Below, piece after piece: positions 44,178-52,595 of a stretch of 64,000 bases of DNA (positions within the stretch are counted from its first letter, which is position 1; every line of letters begins with the position of its first letter). Both the position numbers and the translations under genes were made by a program. The notes beneath the pieces were generated by a model. It had not been told where the DNA came from, searched no databases, and saw nothing but the letters and a program-made list of their open reading frames with translations. Source of the DNA: Flavihumibacter rivuli (GTDB lineage: Bacteria; Bacteroidota; Bacteroidia; Chitinophagales; Chitinophagaceae); assembly GCF_018595685.2 (NCBI RefSeq), contig NZ_CP092334.1, positions 3,190,001-3,254,000 on the forward strand, given 5' to 3'.

Positions 44178-45496
44178 AGGATATTTTGACCCGCATGGAT
44201 AAGAGCCTTGATTCCTTTGTGAAGCAATTTGCACCGGGATGGCTAGCGCTTATTTTCATACTGCCATCCATGGGACTAACTTATGTACTGGACAGGTGGC
44301 TGTGGAAGGACTTCAAAATTTCCAACGGGGAAGAAATGCTTGCCTTTTATGTAGGTCCTATGACGGCTGTACTCCTGGCTTTTTGTCTATCCTATTTCGG
44401 GAAGATGTCAACATCCAGGGTAATGATTGCGGGATTGGTTGCATGCCTGGCGATCCAGCTTCCTTTGTTCCACCATATTCCTGAAGTGTACGATTATGTT
44501 AGCGGAACAGATAGCCACCTTTATCAAAGGGCGGCCAATTACATGTATGAGCATAAGACCCTTTGCTCTTACGATGGCCACTTATTGGGAACCAACATTG
44601 GGAATCACTACCTGTACCAGCCGGGTTATAAATATTACCTCGCTGCACTTCTTTTCCTGACTGATGGCCAATTGTTCAGGGTGATTCAATTCATCGGGGA
44701 GTTGTTCATTCTGATGACCATGATTTCGCTGGTTTGTACTTTAAGGAAAGAAAGGGAAATTCCGGGAGGCCCTGTCCTTGTCTCCTTATTCTTTATTGGT
44801 ATGGTACCCAGTCTACTGAAAAGTATGCTGATGGGATTGACCGAATGGCTGGCCATCCTGATGATGATCCTATCATTCTTAACCTACCATCGCAGATGGT
44901 ATGGCGCTTGTCTGGTATTTCTCGGCCTTGCTGCATTTGTCCGTCAAACCTTCGTACCCGTTGCGCTGGTATCCTCCTTCTTCGTTTTTCCTGTGATGGA
45001 GAAGAACAAAGGCTGGAATGCCCTGGCCTTTTCCCTTGTATTATGCCTTCCATTCCTGCACAATTATTTTTTTGCAGGAAAACTTGTGTATTTCGCAGAT
45101 TATTCCTGGTGGGCAGAACGGATGAGCATGACCCCGAAAGAATATTTCTGGTTTTCCATGGTGGAGCCCTATGAGCTGGTGTTCCTGCAGTATTTTGGAA
45201 TAGATGTCGGGTTTTTCAGCATTACCAATGAAATCATGTCATTGCTGTTTATCCCATTGGGGTGGGTCGTTCTTTGGAAAATGGGCAAAGCGCTCTTACA
45301 GCATGAAACATTGGTTTTCTGGGGTTGGCTTTTCCTGGCTGCACTTTTGGTAATGCCCTCCCTTGCTTACAATGGAACAGCCTGCTTTCCCAGGTTCCAG
45401 ATGTTCAATTTTTCAGCATTGATATTTTTAAGCCTTTATTTGATCGGTGCTGCATTATTTCATAACAAGGCAGATAATGCTACTCGTCTATTATGA
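44174..45496 (+). CDS. Polytopic membrane protein, GT-C glycosyltransferase-like
   Basis: 440 residues with about ten hydrophobic helices and no signal peptide. The loop after the second helix pair contains GTDSHLYQRAANYMYEHK with an acidic DxH-type motif like the active-site loop of GT-C enzymes that use polyprenyl-phosphate sugars. The tail NGTACFPRFQMFNF is another outward-facing loop. The family is unclear and function is inferred from topology and neighbours. It overlaps both neighbours by 4 nt, indicating tight coupling. Confidence 0.75.
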   Translation: MKDILTRMDKSLDSFVKQFAPGWLALIFILPSMGLTYVLDRWLWKDFKISNGEEMLAFYVGPMTAVLLAFCLSYFGKMSTSRVMIAGLVACLAIQLPLFHHIPEVYDYVSGTDSHLYQRAANYMYEHKTLCSYDGHLLGTNIGNHYLYQPGYKYYLAALLFLTDGQLFRVIQFIGELFILMTMISLVCTLRKEREIPGGPVLVSLFFIGMVPSLLKSMLMGLTEWLAILMMILSFLTYHRRWYGACLVFLGLAAFVRQTFVPVALVSSFFVFPVMEKNKGWNALAFSLVLCLPFLHNYFFAGKLVYFADYSWWAERMSMTPKEYFWFSMVEPYELVFLQYFGIDVGFFSITNEIMSLLFIPLGWVVLWKMGKALLQHETLVFWGWLFLAALLVMPSLAYNGTACFPRFQMFNFSALIFLSLYLIGAALFHNKADNATRLL

Positions 45497-47145
45497 AAAT
45501 TAGCCAACATTCGATTGCAAATACGGGTCACAGTGTTATCGCTGAGAAATTTATAGTTGCTGGATTATTCTTATGTTGTATTTTCCTTAAAAGTCTTCTG
45601 CTTCAATCCTACCTGGTAATGGATGGGGACAGGGCACTTCAAATGACTGCAGCAATTAATTGGGCAAAAGGCTTTGGCTATACGATTCCTGTTATTCATT
45701 TGCCGGACATTAATACCGTGTACAACGATTGGCTGCTTGAGTGGCCGCCACTTTACAGTTTGTTGTTGGTCCCTTTTCTCTGGTTAACCGGAATGGACCA
45801 GGTATTGAGTGCCACCATCCTTGATGTGTCCGGGGCCGTACTTTATTTGTATGCAATCTGGAGAATAACCACACTCATAGGTTTTCCCATCATTTTGCAA
45901 TGCATGGTATTAGGCTTTAAGGCGACTGAATTCAATGAAGGAATTCTATTTTCAATGCCAACCGATCATCTTGCAGCAGGATCACTTTTCTTAGGTGTTT
46001 ATGTATTTCTTAAACGTTGGGATAGTAAAAGTGTTTCTTACATATTAGTGGTAGCATTTTGGTCATTGGCTGCATTTTACTTCCGGTATATGTACCTGCC
46101 GGTTATTGCAGTTTTTCCTTTAATGACTATCTGGAATGGGGTTATAAATAAGGAATGGTTCCGGATAAAAAACGGGTTGTTGTTAGGAGGGATATTGCTG
46201 TTGGGAACAGGGGGCTATTTTCTCATGAACTATCTGCTTGGTGAACAGGTTACGTATTTTGGGAAATGGGCACAGGGCTTTGATCTATCCAGGGCTATGG
46301 GTATAGCCCCATTATTCTGGCATGCGATAGCCCATCATGTTTTTATAGTATTACAATTGTCGTACCTGTTTAAGGTTCCTTATAGTGATGTTTCTGTTTA
46401 TTTTTTCTATTCTTCCCTGATTGTCCTGGTTCCAATGGTCTGGAAAATGGTTTCAGGTGCATTTATTAACAAATGCAGGATGCCGGCAAGTGTATTTGGC
46501 CGGTTGGTCTATGTAATGTTCTTTCCTTCACTGGCGCTGCTGATTTTGTTAATGTATCTCTCTGCGAGGATACTGTTTGATGGCGGTCAGGGGACCGGAG
46601 GAAGTTGGACGTTTGTGTCCGAGGAAAGGTACTATTTACTGCCACTATTGTTGATCTTACTGGTGTTGATTCATTGGGCATTCATCAGCGGGGGAACATT
46701 TACCAGAGTGAAATACCTGGTGGGTTTGTTTTTGTGGGGATCACTGGCTTTCCAGGTCCTGCATGTAGGATGGATGCTTTTGAAGAGCAGGCGCGAACGG
46801 GCGGAGGAAAATATCTTTTATTCCATTTATACCGGTAATTCAAGAAAATACCTTGACCAGCTGAAAAAGGCTGCTGATAAGCATGATGCGGATATGGTGC
46901 TATTTACCAGTGACTATAGCAATATGTATCATGCTGCTATGCATAATATTAAATTGATGCGTCATGCCCAGCTATTGAACAGCCAAACCAGTTTAACAGC
47001 CACCAGGCCGTCATTATTGGTTTTCTTTACCTACAGGGAACCCAATTCGGCCCACCAGGCTTTCATTGACCGGTATGGATTCAAGAAGACTGCCACCATC
47101 GACACTGATTATAATTGTTATATTAGTTTTATTAACCCGCAGTAA
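45493..47145 (+). CDS. Polytopic membrane protein, GT-C (ArnT/PMT-like) glycosyltransferase
   Basis: 550 residues with about eleven to twelve helices and an extracytoplasmic tail of about 110 residues. The first loop contains VMDGDRALQMTAAINWAKGF and LLEWPPLYSLLLVPF, the acidic loop and WPPLY pattern typical of GT-C transferases such as ArnT. It would move a sugar from a polyprenyl-phosphate donor to a lipid or protein in the periplasm. The base composition is visibly AT-richer than the surrounding genes. The TAA stop overlaps the next start (TAATG). Confidence 0.78.
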   Translation: MKISQHSIANTGHSVIAEKFIVAGLFLCCIFLKSLLLQSYLVMDGDRALQMTAAINWAKGFGYTIPVIHLPDINTVYNDWLLEWPPLYSLLLVPFLWLTGMDQVLSATILDVSGAVLYLYAIWRITTLIGFPIILQCMVLGFKATEFNEGILFSMPTDHLAAGSLFLGVYVFLKRWDSKSVSYILVVAFWSLAAFYFRYMYLPVIAVFPLMTIWNGVINKEWFRIKNGLLLGGILLLGTGGYFLMNYLLGEQVTYFGKWAQGFDLSRAMGIAPLFWHAIAHHVFIVLQLSYLFKVPYSDVSVYFFYSSLIVLVPMVWKMVSGAFINKCRMPASVFGRLVYVMFFPSLALLILLMYLSARILFDGGQGTGGSWTFVSEERYYLLPLLLILLVLIHWAFISGGTFTRVKYLVGLFLWGSLAFQVLHVGWMLLKSRRERAEENIFYSIYTGNSRKYLDQLKKAADKHDADMVLFTSDYSNMYHAAMHNIKLMRHAQLLNSQTSLTATRPSLLVFFTYREPNSAHQAFIDRYGFKKTATIDTDYNCYISFINPQ

Positions 47146-47828
47146 TGATGTGCCAAGTTTTTATAGTGATACCAGTGTTCAATGAGCGGGAGGCGTTAAA
47201 AGAAGTGCTTCAACGTTTTAATGATTCAGGTGAACGCTATGAGATTGTGGTGGTAGATGACGGGTCCGACCCAAAAATCCTATTGGATGAACTCAAAGGT
47301 CCGGTCCATTTATTGCGTCACCGCGTAAACCTCGGACAGGGAGCAGCTTTGCAAACAGGGATGGATTATGCATTACAATGCGGTGCAAGAATGTTGGTCA
47401 CTTTTGATTCGGACGGCCAGCACCAGTTGGAGGATATACCGGCTGTATTGCAACCATTGATTAATGAGGAAGCGGATATAGTTTTTGGTTCACGCTTCAT
47501 GGGCAAGGAAAGCAATATGCCTTGGTTAAGGAATCAGACTATAAGGCTTGCCAAGTTCATTCAGTGCCTCATGACGGGTATGAAAATGACAGATGCACAT
47601 AATGGATTCAGGGGCCTGTCCGCCCATGCTGCAGCAAAGATCCGGTTGAGGGAAAACAGGATGGCACATGCCACTGAGATCCTTTTTGAAGTCAAGCAGC
47701 ATCGCCTCAGGTGGAAAGAAGTGCCTGTACATGTTGCTTATACGGATTATTCCATTTCAAAAGGCCAGTCATCGTCCGCCGGTATCCGTATTCTTTTTGA
47801 TGTGATGATGGGTAGGCTATTTAAGTGA
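47145..47828 (+). CDS. GT2 family glycosyltransferase, dolichol-phosphate mannose synthase-like
   Basis: 227 residues, soluble. FIVIPVFNEREALKEVLQ at the start, then VVVDDGSDP near 40, NLGQGAALQTGMDYALQ near 65 and FDSDGQHQLEDIPAVL near 89 (DxD-like metal motif). KMTDAHNGFRGLSAHAA is the acceptor-loop signature of DPM-type enzymes. It lacks the C-terminal membrane helices of long forms. It probably makes polyprenyl-phosphate sugar, the donor for the two GT-C proteins upstream. The next gene, DUF2304, is the usual membrane partner of such short enzymes. Confidence 0.9.
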   Translation: MMCQVFIVIPVFNEREALKEVLQRFNDSGERYEIVVVDDGSDPKILLDELKGPVHLLRHRVNLGQGAALQTGMDYALQCGARMLVTFDSDGQHQLEDIPAVLQPLINEEADIVFGSRFMGKESNMPWLRNQTIRLAKFIQCLMTGMKMTDAHNGFRGLSAHAAAKIRLRENRMAHATEILFEVKQHRLRWKEVPVHVAYTDYSISKGQSSSAGIRILFDVMMGRLFK

Positions 47829-47863
47829 TATCTTGGATGTATTGGATTTCTTACAACATTACT

Positions 47864-48193
47864 ATGAGTGGAATTCAGATAATATTATTGACAGGGATCC
47901 TTTTTATTGGGTTCTATTTTTATAGCAGGATGCAAAGAGCCATTGCAGATGTGCTATTGCTTTTGCTGCTGGGAACAGTTGCTATACTATTTGTTTTAAT
48001 GCCTGAATTGGCCAATAAACTTGCCCATAAATTGGGAGTTGGTCGGGGAGCAGACCTGGTAATGTATGTTAGCATCCTGTTATTCTGGTTCATCCTGATC
48101 AAACTTTACGCTAAAATTCGCAAACTGGAAGCCCAGGTGACCGACCTGATCCGAAATCAAACTATCGCTGAAGTGGTGAAGAAGGAAGCCTGA
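47864..48193 (+). CDS. DUF2304 membrane protein
   Basis: 109 residues with three hydrophobic helices (IIILLTGILFIGFYFY-type, ADVLLLLLLGTVAILFVLMP, DLVMYVSILLFWFILIKLY) and a cytoplasmic coiled-coil-like tail (KIRKLEAQVTDLIRNQTIAEVVKKEA). The GVGRGADLVMYV motif is characteristic of DUF2304. It commonly pairs with a GT2 enzyme of the DPM type, as here, and probably anchors it. ATG 47864 was chosen; an in-frame GTG at 47825 would overlap the preceding stop. Last gene of the glycosylation run; convergent with the methyltransferase. Confidence 0.88.
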   Translation: MSGIQIILLTGILFIGFYFYSRMQRAIADVLLLLLLGTVAILFVLMPELANKLAHKLGVGRGADLVMYVSILLFWFILIKLYAKIRKLEAQVTDLIRNQTIAEVVKKEA

Positions 48194-48204
48194 ACAGGGT
48201 TGAC

Positions 48205-49113
48205 TCATTCACTGACCGTGATCCAGGCTTCAGCCATCCCAGTTGGGAATGGGAAATTCAGGTAGGAAGGCATTAACCTCCCAATGAGTGGCATGTTTAA
48301 AAAGCCTGCTACATAAGCTATTGGGTAGGGAATCTTTGTTGTGCTGGTATTGGCGTTTAACTGCATGGATGGCCTGGTGTGCGCCTCCCTTTGTAGCCAG
48401 TATTTTAAACCTTTAAGGGTTGGAAGATGAAGATGCTCCCCGGCAATAAGGTATGGCCAACGTTTACCCATTAAGTAAGACACCCAATTGCCGTAGACTG
48501 GTGTACTTAAGTAAACCCTTCCACCTGGCTTTGCCAGCTTGCAAAGTCCTTTAAGGAATGAAGTCGGATCTGATATATGCTCCATAACTGTTATGGAAAG
48601 GATAAGATCAGCTTTATGGGAATTGGCCAGTGTGTTGAAGTCGGGACCATCCAGGTTGGCTTGCAGCCATTCAATATTTGGCAGATCTTTTAATTTTTCA
48701 GGCTTTTCACCAAAATCTATGGCAATACCTTTACTAAGAGGAAACCTATTGGCCATCAAGACAGATAGATTTCCATTGCCAGCGCCAATATCCATCCAGG
48801 TGAATACTGATTTGGCATCAATTTCAGAAAAATCCTTAATAGCATGATCGATACATTGGTTGTACCAGCTCTTTAATGGGAATTGCTCCCTTAGTTGGGT
48901 GATCTTTGGGATCATTCCGTTTTGAAGGCTTTTATATAAGTCCTGGAGTTCTTGGTTTGATGGTAAGGGATGAATGACGAGTGATTTACAATTATTACAA
49001 CACAAGTAGTCGAAGGGTCCGTATTCTTTTTTGTAAGGATGGTAAAGCCCCTTGAATTTTGGTTGCAAGGCTTCGCATTTACAAAAAGGACAGGATGGCT
49101 TCGATACAGTCAT
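48205..49113 (-). CDS. Class I SAM methyltransferase with N-terminal zinc-binding cysteines
   Basis: 302 residues. The N-terminus has CPFCKC (Cys8, Cys11) and CCNNC (Cys38, Cys39, Cys42), a zinc-ribbon-like pair. The methyltransferase domain follows with WMDIGAGNGNLSVLM (SAM motif I) near residue 110 and LSITVMEHISDP near 175. This architecture occurs in sugar or polyketide C-methyltransferases and in glycan-modification clusters. It is convergent with the DUF2304 gene (11 nt between stops) and shares its AT-rich composition, so it may belong to the same locus. Confidence 0.87.
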   Translation of the reverse strand: MTVSKPSCPFCKCEALQPKFKGLYHPYKKEYGPFDYLCCNNCKSLVIHPLPSNQELQDLYKSLQNGMIPKITQLREQFPLKSWYNQCIDHAIKDFSEIDAKSVFTWMDIGAGNGNLSVLMANRFPLSKGIAIDFGEKPEKLKDLPNIEWLQANLDGPDFNTLANSHKADLILSITVMEHISDPTSFLKGLCKLAKPGGRVYLSTPVYGNWVSYLMGKRWPYLIAGEHLHLPTLKGLKYWLQREAHTRPSMQLNANTSTTKIPYPIAYVAGFLNMPLIGRLMPSYLNFPFPTGMAEAWITVSE

Positions 49114-49192
49114 ATAGCAAAGCTATGCCAGAAGTGGCCAATGCAGCATGCTGGATTTATATTTTATGTAGTTTTTGGAGAGTACCCGGATA

Positions 49193-49768
49193 TTAATGAT
49201 GGCCGATCATATCCAATAAAGCACCATCATCGCTAAAGCTGTATTTTTTCACATCATTAATCAGCATTTCATCCATTAGGTCAACAATATTCTTGTAGCT
49301 GCAGGAGGGAGTGGGGGTAATGATGACAAAGAGATCATTGAGCTTGCCGGTTTGGGCAAGCATTTTCTTCTTGGTCCTTATGATCTCACCGATACCAGTT
49401 TCCCAATGAAAGCCTGTTGTGCCATATTGTTCTTGCCTGAGTGCAGTTTCCAGTTCCCCGTGGAAATAAAATAAACTGTCATTGGCCATTGGAATGATTG
49501 TAAGAGTTGTTGATTCTCCTGTTAATAATGGTGAGCCGTTCGCAGGCAGGTTGAACTTAAGTACGGCCGGCTTGCTGAGCTGGGTAGTGAAAATGAAGAA
49601 GGTAATCAGCAGGAAACCCAGGTCAACCATTGGGGTAAGGTCTACTCTTGTAGATAGTTTTTTGCTACGGGTAATAGCTCCCTGTTTGCCACTGGAAGCG
49701 GCATTTGCCATCATTTCTGCCATATGTTTGGGGTTTGATAATGAGATGGCGATGCCTGTGTTTTCCAT
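49193..49768 (-). CDS. ExbD/TolR-type biopolymer transport protein (orphan)
   Basis: 191 residues. One membrane helix near residues 43-62 (VDLTPMVDLGFLLITFFIFTTQL), with the conserved Asp in the PMVDLGF motif that conducts protons in ExbD. The periplasmic part follows, with LFVIITPTPSCSYKNIVDLMDEM near the end. It would normally act with ExbB and TonB to power outer-membrane transport; no exbB or tonB lies adjacent, so it probably works with a distant motor. ATG 49768 is supported by position; a later Met at 49723 is an alternative. Confidence 0.87.
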   Translation of the reverse strand: MENTGIAISLSNPKHMAEMMANAASSGKQGAITRSKKLSTRVDLTPMVDLGFLLITFFIFTTQLSKPAVLKFNLPANGSPLLTGESTTLTIIPMANDSLFYFHGELETALRQEQYGTTGFHWETGIGEIIRTKKKMLAQTGKLNDLFVIITPTPSCSYKNIVDLMDEMLINDVKKYSFSDDGALLDMIGHH

Positions 49769-49810
49769 AATGGTGCTATAGCAAAAAAATCAATGAATCA
49801 TGGAGGACAA

Positions 49811-49842
49811 AAAAGACCGAAGCGATGGGCTTCGGTCTTTTT
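49811..49842 (-). terminator. Rho-independent terminator after asnS
   Basis: AAAAGACCGAAG, short loop, CTTCGGTCTTTTT; strong stem with A and T runs on the two sides. It lies 23 nt past the asnS stop and also upstream of the exbD-like gene. Confidence 0.9.
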
Positions 49843-49864
49843 CATTTTGAATCCATAGTATAGA

Positions 49865-51301
49865 TTAGAATTCAGCTGTCTTTGGGGTGCGGGGGAAGGC
49901 GATCACGTCCCTGATATTGCCCATACCGGTAACAAATTGAACCATGCGCTCAAAGCCCAGCCCAAATCCCGCATGGGGAACGGTACCAAACCTCCTGGTA
50001 TCGAGGTACCACCACAATTCATCTGCGGGTACATGCATTTCCTTCATCCTTGCTTCCAACACCTCCTGGCGTTCTTCCCTTTGTGAACCACCTACGATCT
50101 CGCCAATGCCGGGAGCCAGGATATCCATCGCCGCAACGGTCTTACCATCATCGTTCAGGCGCATGTAAAAGGCCTTGATGTCCTTAGGGTAGTTCCTGAC
50201 GATCACAGGCTTCTTGAAATGTTTCTCTACGAGGTAGCGCTCGTGTTCACTCTGCATGTCAATTCCCCACTTCACATCGTATTGGAATTTCTTCTTCTTG
50301 TAGGCAGGTGATTGCAGGAGGATGTCGATAGCTTCTGTATAAGTGATGCGTTCGAAGTCGTTATTCAGGACAAACTCAAGTTTCTCGATCAGGCCCATCT
50401 CGCTACGCTTATCCTGCGGCAGTTGCTTTTCTTCTTCTGCCAGTCGCTGTCCCAGGAACTCCAGGTCCTCACGGTTATTGTCCATGGCGAAACGGATGAT
50501 GTATTTGATGAACTCTTCTGCAAGGTTCATGTTGTCTTCGATGTCATAGAAGGCCATCTCCGGTTCGATCATCCAGAACTCAGCCAGGTGGCGTGTTGTA
50601 TTGGAGTTCTCCGCACGGAAAGTTGGACCGAAGGTATAGATGTCACCAAAGGCAGTGGCACCCAGTTCGCCCTCCAGCTGTCCGCTCACCGTAAGGTTGG
50701 TGCTGCGTCCAAAGAAGTCTTCCTTGAAATTGATGCTGCCATCTTCATTGCGTGGCGGGTTGCCCAGGTCAAGGGTGGTTACCCTGAACATTTCACCCGC
50801 ACCTTCTGCATCACTGGCCGTGATGATAGGAGTGTGGAGGTAAAGGAACCCTTTCTCATGGAAGAATTTGTGTACAGCAAAAGCCAGGCTATGCCTAACC
50901 CTGAAAATGGCCCCGAATGTATTGGTCCGGAAGCGCAAGTGGGCTTTCTCCCTGAGGAATTCAAGGCTATGCTTCTTGGGTTGCAAAGGGTATTTTTCAG
51001 GATCGCTGTCTCCCAGGATCTCCACAGCGGATGCTTTCACTTCAAGTTTCTGGCCTTTTCCCAGGGAAGGGATCACTACACCGGTAACTTTCAGGGAAGC
51101 ACTGGTGGTAATGCGCTTGAGGAACTCGTCATCGTACTGGCCAAGTTCTACCACCACCTGGAGGTTGGTATTGGTAGAGCCATCATTCAGGGCAATGAAT
51201 TGGTTGTTCCTGAAGGTTCTAACCCATCCCATTACGGTAACTTCCTGCTGGGCAGGTTCCCAGGTCAGCAGCTCTTTTATCTTGGTTCTTTTGTTGAACA
51301 T
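49865..51301 (-). CDS. asnS: Asparaginyl-tRNA synthetase
   Basis: 478 residues. The N-terminal OB-fold anticodon-binding domain ([22 protein letters not shown], residues 19-40) is followed by the class II catalytic core: motif 2 [25 protein letters not shown] near 225 and motif 3 [29 protein letters not shown] at the end. It charges tRNA-Asn in the cytoplasm. TATCTTTG at 51329-51322 (minus strand) is a perfect -7 box about 20 nt from the ATG, giving a short leader. It is divergent from the 2-hydroxyacid dehydrogenase gene. Confidence 0.97.
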   Translation of the reverse strand: MFNKRTKIKELLTWEPAQQEVTVMGWVRTFRNNQFIALNDGSTNTNLQVVVELGQYDDEFLKRITTSASLKVTGVVIPSLGKGQKLEVKASAVEILGDSDPEKYPLQPKKHSLEFLREKAHLRFRTNTFGAIFRVRHSLAFAVHKFFHEKGFLYLHTPIITASDAEGAGEMFRVTTLDLGNPPRNEDGSINFKEDFFGRSTNLTVSGQLEGELGATAFGDIYTFGPTFRAENSNTTRHLAEFWMIEPEMAFYDIEDNMNLAEEFIKYIIRFAMDNNREDLEFLGQRLAEEEKQLPQDKRSEMGLIEKLEFVLNNDFERITYTEAIDILLQSPAYKKKKFQYDVKWGIDMQSEHERYLVEKHFKKPVIVRNYPKDIKAFYMRLNDDGKTVAAMDILAPGIGEIVGGSQREERQEVLEARMKEMHVPADELWWYLDTRRFGTVPHAGFGLGFERMVQFVTGMGNIRDVIAFPRTPKTAEF

Positions 51302-51402
51302 ATCCTGTTTATTAAGGTTGGCAAAGATAAGCCTATTCGGGTTTTTACTGTTTAATGAAAGCTGTTCGTGGCATTTCGTGCTATTTTAGCCAAAACTGCA
51401 AC

Positions 51403-52386
51403 ATGAGGATAGCATTTTTCTCCACCCAACCATATGACCGCCAGTATTTCAATCGCTACAATGAAAAGCATGAGATCACCTACTTTGACCTGCGACTGAA
51501 CGAACAAACAGTCAACCTTGCAGCCGGTAATGAAGCAGTTTGCGTTTTCGTGAATGACAAACTTGACGAAAAGGTGCTTAAGCAACTTAAGGAGCTGGGA
51601 ATCAGATTGGTAGCCCTTCGTTGCGCCGGGTATAACAATGTTGACCTCATAACAGCAAGGTCCCTTGGCATGACAGTTCTACGCGTTCCGGCCTACTCGC
51701 CGCATGCTGTGGCGGAGCATGCTGTGGCCCTCATCATGGCACTGAACCGCAAGACCCATAAGGCCTATAACCGGATCAGGGAGGGTAATTTTTCCCTTGA
51801 TAAGCTTACCGGGTTTGACCTCTATGGCAAAACGGTAGGGGTAATAGGAACCGGGAAGATCGGGGAAGTATTTGCTTCCATCATGCTTGGTTTCGGCTGC
51901 AGGGTCATTGCCTATGATGTAGCCAGGAACAGGCTTCTGGAGGAAAAGGGTGTTGAGTATGTTGAACTTCCTGTACTTTTTAACCAATCCGATATTGTTT
52001 CCCTGCATTGTCCCCTGAACAGTCACACCCACCACCTCATCAATGCGGCGAACCTTGGCCAAATGAAGAAAGGGGCCATGCTGGTCAATACCAGCAGGGG
52101 TGGATTGATCGATACCCCGGCGGTGATCGAGGCCTTGAAAAACGGGCAATTGGGTTATCTGGGAATGGATGTTTATGAGCAGGAAGAGAAACTGTTCTTT
52201 TATAATCTTAGCGAGGAGATCATTGAGGATGACCAGATCCTTCGCCTGATGAGTTTCCCTAATGTTATGATCACTGCACACCAGGGCTTTTTCACAGATG
52301 AGGCGCTAACCCAGATCGCTACCGTTACGCTCCGGAATATAGATGATTTTGAAGAAGGCCGGGAGCTGGAAAACAGAGTAGAATAA
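51403..52386 (+). CDS. D-2-hydroxyacid dehydrogenase (D-lactate dehydrogenase-like)
   Basis: 327 residues. NAD-binding GTGKIGEVFASIMLGFGCRV near residue 150; the catalytic Arg in VNTSRGGLIDT near 230, then Glu in EQEEK near 259 and His in TAHQGFFTDEA near 293. This is the LdhA type, with the long C-terminal VMITAHQGF region. It converts pyruvate and NADH to D-lactate, or related acids. ATG 51403 fits the family start MRIAFFSTQPYD; longer frames extend into the asnS promoter region. Confidence 0.92.
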   Translation: MRIAFFSTQPYDRQYFNRYNEKHEITYFDLRLNEQTVNLAAGNEAVCVFVNDKLDEKVLKQLKELGIRLVALRCAGYNNVDLITARSLGMTVLRVPAYSPHAVAEHAVALIMALNRKTHKAYNRIREGNFSLDKLTGFDLYGKTVGVIGTGKIGEVFASIMLGFGCRVIAYDVARNRLLEEKGVEYVELPVLFNQSDIVSLHCPLNSHTHHLINAANLGQMKKGAMLVNTSRGGLIDTPAVIEALKNGQLGYLGMDVYEQEEKLFFYNLSEEIIEDDQILRLMSFPNVMITAHQGFFTDEALTQIATVTLRNIDDFEEGRELENRVE

Positions 52387-52595
52387 GGGCTGGCTTACCC
52401 TGTTAAGAGGGGGTTCGGCAGAAATATTTTTTAAAAAATGCCATTTTTGACCTAAACTTGCATTGGAATCAAGCTGATTAGTTCTTATCCTCTCGCTAAC
52501 TCATCACTTGCTGCCACCCAATCAATCAATTATCATTTCGATTTTTTTCAACTAACAAGACTGATTGAAATCTTACAAAAAGCACAAGTCTTAGT
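52387..52595 (+). promoter_or_regulatory. rho upstream region and probable leader
   Basis: 209 nt between the dehydrogenase stop and the rho ATG. TAAACTTG (near 52454) is a 7/8 match to the -7 box, giving a leader of about 130 nt. Near the start codon AAGACT (52557-52562) can pair with AGTCTT (52587-52592), ending 3 nt before the ATG. Rho leaders in other bacteria carry autoregulatory sites; a similar role here is inference. Confidence 0.4.

Noticed and set aside
50312..51355. Long open frame antisense to asnS (about 347 codons).
   Set aside because: asnS has complete class II synthetase motifs across the same bases; the antisense frame has no recognisable domain and reads as a shadow.
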